NCBI GenBank assembly: GCA_015657535.1
Contig: JADHZB010001598.1
Coordinates: forward strand, 1 to 46,809
Origin: Nephromyces sp. MM_2019
Lineage: Eukaryota > Apicomplexa > Aconoidasida > Nephromycida
Direction of reading: 5' to 3'
DNA: 46,809 nt
Below, piece after piece: positions 11,601 through 22,640 of this stretch (positions within the stretch are counted from its first letter, which is position 1; every line of letters starts with the position of its first letter). The notes beneath the pieces were generated by a model that was not told where the DNA came from, ran no database searches, and saw nothing but the letters and a program-made list of their open reading frames with translations. A program made the position numbers and the translations under genes.

Positions 11601-14242
11601 AATAGCAGAAATTTCAGCGGGATTTATTGCGCATGCACACATAGCACCAAGATTAACCTAAATATTTCATATTTTTCCACATTAGGCGCTAATTACCGAC
11701 TGTGCATAACGAATTGCCAATATGCGCTCTGTACGAGTAGGAAATAATCATCAGCGCTACAATTGCTTTTACAAGTCGATAAAACACGTAGGCAGTAGCG
11801 ATAGTAGGTAGAAGCAGGAGGTTCCTACGTACATTTCGAACTTGCCAATTGTGTGTTTGACCATGCGGTAGCTTTGCAAGTACTTGTTAGCGACCCACGT
11901 GAGGGTCTCTTCGAAGTGCGTATTATTGCCTAATAGCACTGTATTTATTTCGGAGAAGAAATTTACTTTTCTCATTAGTAGGAAGTTTGAAATCGTTTTT
12001 TAATTAGCGATAAACTTTTTCAATAGTCGTAAAGGCTCTTATCTGTACTACCTGAAGCCACATGTGCCTTTTTTACGGTAATTGAAGGTTTTATACCTAG
12101 GTACTGAAGCACTCACTTCATCAGTCGCAGTTACTCCAAACTTCATGTGCTCTCCCAGTAATAGTATCAGCTAAAGTTAGCTTTTCAGTAATCGGCATGA
12201 GCAGCTGGTACACTACTCCTTAAAAGTTCCAATCACTTATATAAGATACTATATATTGCGATCCCTACAGCACACCTTCTTGATTGCAACGATATTACCG
12301 GTGTCCGTCCTTATATCGAGCTTTTTCCTAGAGGAAGAAAACACTCCTATTCATCCTTTTCGATCTCAATTGAGACATCTGCTATCCTTAGCGAAAGAGC
12401 CATCGCTACTTAACTCTACAATGTTTATCTTCCTGATGATGGTAAGCGTGAAGTAGCTTGAAAGTCCGTATCTACGGACCGAAATGAAGTACCTGCTTAC
12501 TGTGGTTGTTCAACTAAGAGTTTGCGTGAACCTCCAAAGTCGCGTGTTATAGCTAATTGTGGATAGGTATCATCTTATGTGAGACTAGGCTAAATTCATA
12601 GGCCGCTGTTCCGGCTGTCGACAAGCTTCAACGCATCACATGCTTCACCACATGCGGCGAGCAAGCAGTGTTTGCGGGCTACGTACATTCTCGTAAACAA
12701 GAAAAAGCCTTATAAGCAACTGCACAAACGCAATTTTCAGAGCACACCCTCGGCAGGCTCCGCCATGTTCTTTTTCATGACCAACGAGCTACGCTTCAGC
12801 CCCGAGCTCCTGGGAAGAATGGCCTTATTCCAGTCCATCGCCAGCTTACTGGGGATAATCACTTACATGTGGTTCTTCAGTACTTCACCAATCAAGAAGC
12901 TACTGCTGTGGTCCACCGTACTGGTGACACCCTTCTGCCTTATCCCCTGCTTGCTGTAAGTCACACTGTTGCTTCCAACCAAAGCACCCTTTACATCCAC
13001 ACTACACGCTCTGCTTACAGAACTGAACACATCAACGTGAAGCTAGGTATCCCGGCATCTGCACTGGTGATGTCAGACACAGCTATGATGGAATTCATAG
13101 GTCAGTGACGACTACTTCAGCAGTAGAGACCACAACTAGGCTACGCTCAACTCACCAACCGCATCAAATGCATAGCAAAGCAACCAAATATACGATCCGG
13201 GCCCCTTAGTTCAGCCAAGTCTGATCAATCACTACGCCCACGCACTATCTTGCTCTGAAGCAGACTCATTAACTGATGACAGTCTCCGCATGCTCAAGCC
13301 CTACCACGCATATACATGCTCTCTCCCAAACGCTTAAAAAGCTCACGTCTACTCCCACTCTGTACCACAGGTGAATTTCAATCCATGCCCATCCTCGTAC
13401 TAGCTGCTAAGCTCTGCCCAGTGGGATTGGAGTCTACGGTTTACTCCTTCATACTTTCCTCCTACAATCTCGGGCTCGGTATCAGCTCAATACTGTCTGC
13501 CGGATTCACCTCGGTAAGCCGACAACTAAAGCACGCAACGAAAAACGGAATAGTACTACCAACGCAACCCTACGTAAATTCATACAAAACGCTCTTCAAT
13601 GTAGCCTTCCTCGTTAAAAGGTGCAGTCGCGTAACACGCAGCAACGAAGAAACAAGTATATATTCCCTTGAGATGCTTAACGCATCCGAATCTCCAAACT
13701 TCACTTTGCAATGCATGCACATTCCCACACTGCCATTCCCCCACCCGCTACGTGTGTAACTCATTGCGCGTGAGACCCCTTCTGTTCATCCACAGATGCT
13801 GAACATAACGGCAACAAACTTTCAAAACTTGACAAGTTTAATCGTGATATGTGCAATGACAAACCTCTTGCCCCTAACAATACTTTATCTGATTCCTGAA
13901 GACGATGCAATATGCCCCTCTAACCAGGAGGATAAGGACATGCTAGAGAGTGAAATACAAAGTGACGAGAAATCCACATCAGGTTAGAATTCCTTGCAAT
14001 ATTCATAGTAACATGCAAAACTCTCCAATGATCACAAAAACACTGTATGCACGTGATATAAACTACCGAAACAGACTCACAAAATGAATACCATAAAATA
14101 TAAATTCCTCTCTTGGTTTACAGTTTCAGAATACAGGAGTGACACATCGGCAATTGGACCATCCAGTGATGAAGAGTATAATATAAAGATTCTGCAGAGA
14201 CAGCCAACAGGAAATAACATCAACCTCAAAACATACGAATGA
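8638..14242 (+). CDS. BT1-family folate/biopterin transporter (MFS-type), 11 exons, 598 aa
   Basis: This is a polytopic membrane carrier of the BT1 family, whose characterised members move folates and pterins across membranes. Exons: 8638-8827, 9236-9448, 9783-9860, 10283-10524, 11176-11334, 12271-12441, 12741-12955, 13021-13100, 13371-13513, 13796-13982, 14124-14242. The phases join without a break and give 598 aa. Residues 1-133 are a hydrophilic, basic/polar extension. The transporter core covers about 134-530, with the family signature PWSIKPLW near residue 179 followed by the D191 and GYRRKSY motif near 197-203. Later landmarks are MTNELRFSPELLG (exon 7) and AAKLCPVGLEST (exon 9). The last ~65 residues are an acidic/polar tail. 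Exon 9783-9860 has a textbook acceptor with a CTAAC branch-like element. The start at 8638 and the acceptors at 9236 and 10283 were chosen by phase, so exons 1-2 are less certain than the core. Substrate is inferred from the family only. Convergent with the Hsp90 gene. Confidence 0.92.
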
Positions 14243-14894
14243 CGTCCACACCACAGATTTCACTTTCTACCTTTGGTATCATAGAAGCAAGAGAATCGAG
14301 AAGAAATATCTAAATGATTGACATACCCTACAGATTCTCAATTTATAACACTATAAAACCAACTAAACACCGAAATATGATATTCTTGATAGATCTCATG
14401 GAAAGCGCCACACCATAGACGTGGCTACCATGCACTAGGCCTGCGATTTCGTGCTAGTTAAGCTTTCTATGTAAAAAAAATCTTGCTCTCTCGTAAGGGA
14501 ACAATATTAAAACCGGAGAAACTGGCGGAAAACGTCTTCTATCCAGGTGCATTACAGCAGGAATCAACCGCTACGCAGTCTTCAAAAAGAACTCTAACAT
14601 CTACTAGTGCTGCATATGCTCGCCTCAGACAGTGAAGAATCAATAAAAAAAATCTGCCGTATCTCTTCAGAAGTATATGGTCACTCTTCCATGAATCCAT
14701 GTCGTTCTGAATCTATACGAAGCTTGACTTATTAAGCTTCTTTTTTTCATCGGTAACACTTTCTAGACACCCACATATGCTTCCTCCTGCATAATCTCGC
14801 ACAGTAATTGCATGCATATAAATTCTCAAGTTTCCAAACAAGACACTGACAACTTAAAATTGTCCCCACGAACCTCAATATTTAAATGTGAGAT
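14243..14894. other. Convergent intergenic spacer (3' flanks)
   Basis: This 650-bp AT-rich spacer separates the stop codons of the plus-strand transporter and the minus-strand Hsp90 gene. It should contain both 3' UTRs. AATAAA-like words occur (for example around 14640 on the plus strand), but no specific poly(A) site can be assigned. No gene is visible. Confidence 0.6.
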
Positions 14895-17800
14895 TTAATC
14901 AACTTCTTCCATCTTTGAAATATCTTCACCGTTGACCTCCTCAAGTTCAGGGAGCTCGTCCATCTCATCCAGCTTATCTTCACCATCATCAATAGATAGA
15001 CCGAGCTTGATCATACGATGAATACGGCTAGCGAACTGGGTCGGATCATCTAATGAGAAACCAGAGGTAAGCAGGGCAGTGTCAAACAAGAGCCAAATCA
15101 AATCCTTCACTGTCTTGTCCCATTTGTCTACGGAGAACTTGTTCTTCAATTCGATAATAATAGGATGCTCAGGATTAACTTCCATAATTTTCTTGGCAAC
15201 CATGTAAGAAGCCATAGCGCTATCTCTCAAAGCTTGAGCCCTCATAATCCTTTCCATATTTGCAGTCCAACCATATTCGCCAGTTACCAAAACGCAAGGT
15301 GAATCCGTAATTCTCTGACCAACAATGACCTTTTCAACCTTGTCGTGTAACAGATCCTTCATCAACTTGCACAGAGGCTCAAACTCAGCTTTCTGTTCCT
15401 CCATCTTCTTCTTCTCCTCCTCAGTTTCATCAAGTTCCAATCCTTCCTTCGAGATACATCGTAGCTTCTTGCCGTCGAAATCCTAAAGATAGGAAAGCAG
15501 CATCACCACAATCATCCCAGCACGTAATATATGCATGATGCTACCAGCCAACAAAATTTCCACCCACACTTCTAGATAGCCATACTGCCAGATAGCTACA
15601 CACACTACCACACATTACCACATACACCACACACATAATTTCTCAACAGCATCAAACAAATCCAAAGGATTTATCTTCCCAATGCAATTACATCCAACAG
15701 AGTATTCAGTCAACTACCTTACGGTAACTCAACAAGCTTACACTACATCTTATATAACCGGAAATATATAGTAGCTTCATCTTCCCAAAACAAGTTTCCA
15801 CTCCTACCTTGAGTTGCTGGACAGCGTATTCATCAATGGGATCAACCATATAGATTACTTCCAAACCCTTCTTCTTGAGAGATTCCAAGAATGGTGAAGT
15901 CGAAACAGCCGCACGTGATTCGCCGGTAACGTAGTAAATTTCCTTCTGATTCTTATCCATACGATCAACGTATTCTCTTAAACCAAGTTGCTCTTCGCCA
16001 GATTTAGATGTGTAAAATCTCAACAACTCCGCAATCTGAGATTAAAATATTGCGCAAGTGTGACTCAAGCACTACAAACGAGGAAAATAGCATCATCCTG
16101 CGTACTGGAATAACATGTGTGTGAAAAAATCTTCTTCACATACAGCCTAATCTCAATACACTCGTAGCGGTCTCAAGGAACATGCGCATTTAAGGTGGAT
16201 GCTCACAAAACGTGTCAATTCCACGAAAAAATAATATGCCAAGTTGTCTGGTCGTCTAGGCTGTAGACACTAGCAAATAATGCAGTCCTTCCCGCCTACT
16301 CGAAATTTTACCTTGGCAGAATTGAAGATGAAAAAAGCGAAGCAGGTAAAGAGTTTGCATTTAAAGATAAAATCGTCCATTAAGCGAGCAATACACACCG
16401 GCGATCAATTCTGGCATTGCATCGATTGTGGGAATGGAAAATGAGAAGATAAGATAATAAGACAGACATAGAGGGTTATCTGATCTAGTAGGTTGAGAAA
16501 ATGGAGATGAGTAGGGATGAAAGTGGAGAAGGTGGAAAACAAGAAGAGGATGAAAATGATTTAGTGGAGAGGAAAGATATTTAGAATAATCATATATACT
16601 GTTATCTGATATAGTAATTTAAGAAAATGGAGATGAGGCAGAGGATGATGGTTTAGTGGATATGAACGATACCGAGATAAACATACACTATTATCTGCTA
16701 ACCTCCTAGTATAAATAACTTATGAAATGGCGATGGAGACAAATAAGAAAGAGCTCAGCGGATATGAAGCTCACTGAACAAACTGATAACTGCTGTTTTC
16801 GCCTTAAACTAAAGAATTCGACAAATCAATAGAATTTACCACATATTATGACTAGAAGACGTTTCAGAGTATCTCTACACATCGCACTAGCATAAAAAAT
16901 CCCAATCAACCGTATAATTATCCCTAATTTACACTCATAACTACACAAGAGTAGCAAATTAGGGAAGCTAAGGCCGTGCGATTCTCACCTTCATCCTGTT
17001 CTGCATATCCTCATGGATACCCAACTTCAAATTCTTCGAGAACTGCTCATAGAACTTCGTGTAGTTCTCCTTGTCGTTGGCAAGCTCCTCAAACATCTCT
17101 AAGCACTTTTTCACGAGATTTCTTCTAATAACCTTTAAGATCTTGTTTTGTTGAAGATTTTCACGGGAGATGTTAAGTGGGAGATCCTCACTATCCACAA
17201 CACCCTAAAAATCAAAAAAATAACGAAAATGTGAATATTCTCAACACAAAAGTTTCTTTCAGCAACAATAAATCCACTCCGTGGGAAACTGATGCAGAAT
17301 TTTGATGCGTTTCTTTCATTGAATGAATTTGCCAATATTTCTTTTAAAAAAACTTCACAATGATACCTAAACGATGAAAAAACAGGTTAGCTCCATCAAA
17401 CACTCGCGTAATTTCAGTGATGAAACGAGTCGCAGAAGCTGGAAAATGCACTAGAGCAAAATCACAAGCCTGAATTGCAGCCAGAACATGTTACCAGCAA
17501 AAACGACGTGTCACATCTTAAATCAATCATGACAGACACCCAAATAAACACACACTCAAACTCATACTCAAGACGCCCCTCTACAACACTAAAAAATCAC
17601 CCCTCCTCACCTTTACAAAGTTCAGCCATTCTGGGATGAGATCCTCACAATCATCCATAATAAACACACGACGCACGTAGAGCTTGATGTTATTCCTCTT
17701 CTTGCGAGTCTCAAAAAGATCAAACGGAGCCCTCTTTGGAACAAACAAGAGAGCTTTAAACTCCAGCTGTCCTTCAACGGAGAAATGCTTCACAGTCAAA

Positions 17801-20800
17801 TGTTCCTCCCAATCATTACTCAATGATTTGTAGAAACTAGCATACTGCTCGTTGGTGACATTCTCAGCCTTGCAGAGCCACAGTGGCTTTTGCTTATTAA
17901 CTTTCTCCCACTCCCGGGTAACAACCTTAATCTTCTTCTTCTTTTTCTCATCCTTGGTGGAGGCTTCCTTATCTTCAGCAAACTCATCTTCTTCATTGGC
18001 CTCATCAGCAGTTTTTTCATCATCATCATCAGCATCTACCTCCTCTTCCTTTGTCTTTTCCACTGATAATTCAATCGGGAAAGAAATAAATTCGCTATGC
18101 TTCTTAATCAAATCTGTAATCCTCTTCTCCTCAAGGTACTCACTCTGGAAGGTTAAAGGTTGGGGAAAAAATGTATTAAGCAACAGCTGAACTCCTAATA
18201 TATACTTTTACTTTGCGATGAAAACAGGTTTTTCTTTAATCAGATGAGAAATATCAAAAAGAAGAAGTTTAAGATCGGAAAATGAACAAAAAAGCAACTT
18301 TTTGGAAGCTAGACAGCTGGTTCTGTAACAAACTCGTACTGTATGCTTTCAATAGTTCTGAATTGCTCGTAGCTATCTCAAAAAACATGAAAAAAACGAG
18401 CAAATATATAGGATTTTCATCAAATCATCTCGACTAATTTAAAACCCAATGAAATACTATGATAAACAAAAGTATTGCAAAGATGAAGCAGAATTTTTCA
18501 GAAGAAATTAAACTGAAGAAGAGATACATAATCATAGGCTTCATTGAAATAGTTACTTTTATTGAAATATGTGAACATTTTTAAAAAACTAAACTTGAAT
18601 CTCTTCTTCAAAAATGCAAAATCACACTATAAACACCCATAACAGAAGAAAAACTCGTACACACACACGTCGACACACACACACACACCTGATCTTCCTT
18701 CATGTGGAGAATAATTCTGGTTCCACGAACGATTGGCTCGCCTGTGGATTCGGTACTCACAGTAAAGGAACCACCAGCGGATGATTCCCAAGTGTATTGT
18801 TCATCATCGGTATGCTTCGATACAACAGTTACCTTATCAGCGACAAGGTAGGCACTGTAGAAACCTACACCAAATTGCCCAATCATAGAGATATCACCAC
18901 CTGCCTGAAGGGCTTCCATAAAAGCCTTTGTTCCAGAACGAGCAATAGTACCTGAAAGAGGAGTGAAAGGCACGTGTATACTGAAGAGGTACAAATTGAC
19001 TGCGAGAATGCTGCAGAAGATGGAGGGAATCATTTCACACACGGAATTCAGTGCGAGTTGCATTGAGTAGAATTTTTTCTTGTACACACAGATATAAGAA
19101 GATGTGCGTATGTCTGCAGGAAGATGAAGAGCTGCTGGTGGATTCATAGCCTTCAATGGAAGCAAATTGGGAAGACGCAGCGAGACTGAAGGAGTTGTTA
19201 ATGATTCAAAGGGAAACTGTTTATTCAGAGAATAAAATATGAGTTTCCCAGTGCGAAAAACTTGATAAGAAAGTACAGATAAGAAATTTGTACTTTAATG
19301 GAGTTTCAGGCTTGAAAAGAGGCACCTTTAAGAAGGGTTGCTCACACACTGGAATGAAGAAAAAAACAGGGATAAGCATAGGCCACGAGAATGTCACGGG
19401 AGGCAAGAATGATAGATATAAGAGATGAGTATCGATGAGATCAACACAGAACAATGAAGTTAAGTGATGAGTAGAGAGGAAATCAAGGCGTAATAACGAA
19501 ACCAAGAGACTCTTTCCCATTTAATCACACACATACACATATTGTGAGACAATCGCCACACACCCACCTAGATTGTTAACTAGCTCCATCTTCGTCATAC
19601 CAATACCAGTATCTTCAATGGTTAAGGTATTCGCTGCCTTGTCGGCAAATATTCTGATTTTTAACTCATCTTCATCGACCACTTTATGCTGGTCGGCAAT
19701 TCCTTGGTATCTGATTTTATCCAAAGCATCACTGGAATTGCTAATTAATTCCCTAAGAAAAATTTCCTTGTTGCTATAAAAGGTGTTGATGATCAAGCCT
19801 GCAGAATGAAAACATCAATTTCGTTACAATCTGGGAAGTTCCATCAACCTTATAGGAAATCTTTACAAACATTGTAAACTATCAAAACCGGTTGTTTGAT
19901 GCGATAAATTTGAGTATGTCCGTCTTCTCTGTAAGTGTTTTTCTTCTTTCACCGCGTGTGTGTGAGTTTATTTCTTCTGTGTTTCTGTGTTTTTAAATAT
20001 TCTTTTCCCGAAAGTAAAAATATTACATCGTGCAATGAAATCAGCAAGCACTCAAGTCTTGGAGAGAGAAATACCATGTTGCTGATAACTACTAAATATT
20101 GGATTAAGAGTAGGCGCAACAATGCAGCATGTAATTATATGAAATTTCGATAATAAATAGATAAGGAAAACGAGATTCAAGTGAGATAATTTCATGAAAA
20201 TAGCAGGTCAACGCTTAAATAACCAAGCACAACTTCCAGGCTTTGATGTGTATTTTCCTCCTTTTTGTTTGCATTTTCCCATTTGTGTTCTCAAATTTCC
20301 TCTCAGTGAATTCTCCTTTTCACACACAATATTCTATTTACTCAGCTAAAATTAGAATCTTCAAAAGTTAAAGTAATAAATACACCACGAAGGGTCTGCA
20401 CACTTAGTAGTTAACACTATAAGCATACCTACAGCAAACCCATAAATTATCTCCCCAAGAAACCATACAAATTCAAAGCGTTACAAAACACACTCTTCAC
20501 TATTTATGCAAAAAGCCACCTAAAAACATCCATGAGAAAAATATATCAAAAGAAGCAAAAAACCTTATGCATAATCATCGCGTTTAATACACTAAAATAT
20601 CTAGCTTTTATCACACTAGTTTATATTATTGAATCTACTTGAAGTGATTATCCATAAATTTTTAATATCAGAATAAACTTTGGATGAGAGTATCTCCTGC
20701 TTTATCCTCTGCATATGCATGATCTTATTAGTAGAAGTGGAAATTTCCTCAAAAAACATCAAAATGCGAAGAAGAGTTTTACGTTAAGCAAGATTAGTAA

Positions 20801-21596
20801 TCTAGGCTATGAAAGAGCAAAACATTTAGCAACACTCGTATAGTAATGGGGAGTAAACTATACTTTGCAACAGATCTTAATGCAAGACATTGAGAAAAAT
20901 AAGAGTGATGAGCCCTTTCGCACACACCGCAGTAAAGCCCAAAAACATACTAAAGACTGTAAAATACTTCCAACACACACACATTATCCTTCTAGAGCAA
21001 ATAGGTAAGAGATTGTAAAATGCTTGCAAGACATACATACTCCTAGGAAGTTGCTGCAAGGCTGTAAAAAGCTTCCAACACACACCCCTACCACAACTTG
21101 CTCAGACTCTAAATCAGCTCCAACACACTCCTCCCTCAGACAAAAATCCCCACAAACCGCTTCCGACAAATGAACTTCTCCCAACATACTACCCTTATTG
21201 TCTACCACAAATTACAGACTAAAAGCAAATGTAAACTCCTCCCCCCAACACAACCTGTCAGACGAAATGGCCAATAAACTGCTTCCAACATTACCCCGTA
21301 TCACAAAAATCTCAACATAAAAAAACCGAGTCAAATTCCTCAACACCGTTCCACACCCCGACTTTAATCCAAATTCTCCCCCCAAACCCTCCTTTCACAA
21401 AAACTCCCTCTCCCACACTAGAAAAGACCCAACCCCTCAATGCAAAAAAAGACCACATACAACCCCCTCACAGATGAACCACCACATCTCATAAACCTTC
21501 GCCTCAAACAAACACAACACCAAACTATCAAAAAGACGACTTACTCATCAACTGCTGAATATCAGCATTGAAAGCGAATGTCTCAGTAGAAGCCAT
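14895..21596 (-). CDS. HSP90: Cytosolic heat shock protein 90, 7 exons, 703 aa
   Basis: This is an ATP-dependent dimeric chaperone that matures client proteins in the cytosol. Exons on the minus strand, 5' to 3': 21596-21545, 19798-19568, 18951-18689, 18144-17611, 17204-16989, 16035-15808, 15482-14895. All junctions are GT..AG and in phase, giving 703 aa, the normal length. It starts with [17 protein letters not shown]. The GHKL ATPase domain (about 1-215) shows catalytic E34 and N38, D80 in DTGIGMT, and the lid GQFGVGFYS at 119-127. An acidic/basic charged linker follows at roughly 210-260. The middle domain contains NKQKPLW and [14 protein letters not shown]. The C-terminus ends MEEVD, the TPR co-chaperone docking site of cytosolic Hsp90, so it is not an ER or organelle paralogue. 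From memory of the family, its wording is closest to apicomplexan Hsp90s. Intron 1 is long (1746 nt). The donor of intron 3 (18688) sits inside a GT run. Confidence 0.98.
16470..16790. repeat. Degenerate tandem repeat in Hsp90 intron
   Basis: Inside the 953-nt intron between Hsp90 exons 5 and 6 there are two to three decayed copies of a segment of about 90-130 bp. Each contains TTATCTGAT followed by TAGTA and then AAAATGGAGATGAG, starting near 16472, 16600 and 16691. The region is purine-rich on the plus strand. Confidence 0.7.
20940..21380. repeat. Degenerate GTTGGAAGC-type repeat in Hsp90 intron 1
   Basis: On the Hsp90 sense (minus) strand this part of intron 1 has irregular repeats of TGTTGGAAGC followed by TTTTTACA or similar words, mixed with GT runs. 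The same GTTGGAAGC core recurs on the plus strand at 22720-23060, on the other side of the Hsp90 start. A 74-codon minus-strand open frame here is part of the intron and not a separate gene. Confidence 0.5.
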
Positions 21597-21849
21597 CTTT
21601 ACGGGAAAAACACAAATGCGTGCTATCGCAATCTTAAAGCAAAAAAGATCAACCCGCAGGGGTAAGTACAAGTTAAAGATTGAACTTTCTCAAAAGAAAG
21701 ATGCAGGCAAAGCAGGAGATGAAAAGCTCCAACACGTTGTACAATCGGTTGAAAAGAACTACTTTGAAGGCGAAATTCACACTTTTTAACTTTGTGATAG
21801 TTCTGAAACTGTTGTGTAACGGACTATTTAGAGCTTTGCAGGTAGTTTG

Positions 21850-22640
21850 GAGGCTGCCAGGCAAGCCGTGCATGTAGTCGCCTCGCTGGATGCGACGTTT
21901 TCGTTTCTTTTCGCAGCTTCATGCTCTACAGGTGACCTTCAAAATGAGCGGCGTCCCGGAATGGGGGCCTGGTTTTATGCTTTCAACCCACAAAAAGCAC
22001 CGTGTGTTCGGCGGGGGACGGTTGTGGTTGGAAGTGGCGGTCTATCCGTGAGGACATATTCGATCGCCGCCCGCGGGTTTGCGTGGCGGCAGAAGACCCA
22101 GGCGTAGGGTTCGTTTCTGGACAGGTGAGGGTCGTGGTGGTTGGGGGGTGTAGCGAGAGGAGTGTTTTCGGTTTGGGGAGGGTGTCCGTTTTGAAGGTTG
22201 TGTGGTGTTTCGGAGGGGTAGAGAGATGAGGGGCTTGTTGAGGGGGGTATTTTGTGAGCAGAGGAGTCTCTCCAGAGGGTCGTGAGAGGTGTCTCTGTGT
22301 GTCCGCTTTGTAAAATGCCCCAGTGGGGCTATTTAGGAGAGGATTGGAGCCAGGATATTCTACAATTTCACGCAACTCAGTGGAGGGCCGTTGAAGGGAG
22401 TGGTGTCGCGGGCTTGCCGATTCGTACCCGCTGCGAGAAACCGCTGGTGTGTGTGGGACTTCAGTCATATCCTCATTTATACATATTCTCCGGAGGAAGC
22501 CTTCAAGGTCACCTAAACAGGGCGCCCTGTGAATTATGCGCGGGTTGTTTTGCGGGATGCACAGGGAAACTCTTTGGGGGGTCCACACACAAACCACCTC
22601 AAGTGGGGCAGTGCAAATCTGCGCGCATTCCCTGAAGTTT
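21850..22640. other. GC-rich island upstream of Hsp90
   Basis: This segment is visibly richer in G+C and CpG (for example CGGCGTCCCGG and GCCGCCCGCGGG near 21950-22080) than the AT-rich DNA around it. It begins about 250 bp upstream of the Hsp90 start. Long open frames exist on both strands at once (minus 21983-22597, plus 22282-22635), which GC-rich sequence tends to give by lack of stops. It may be a divergent promoter region, the 5' part of the plus-strand gene described next, or both. Confidence 0.55.

Noticed and set aside
20877..21208. Minus-strand open frames within Hsp90 intron 1
   Set aside because: They are degenerate repeat sequence within an intron whose ends are fixed by the Hsp90 reading frame.
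21983..22597. 204-codon minus-strand open frame
   Set aside because: Lies in GC-rich sequence where stops are scarce, is Pro/Thr-rich and low complexity, and overlaps better exon-like sequence on the plus strand.
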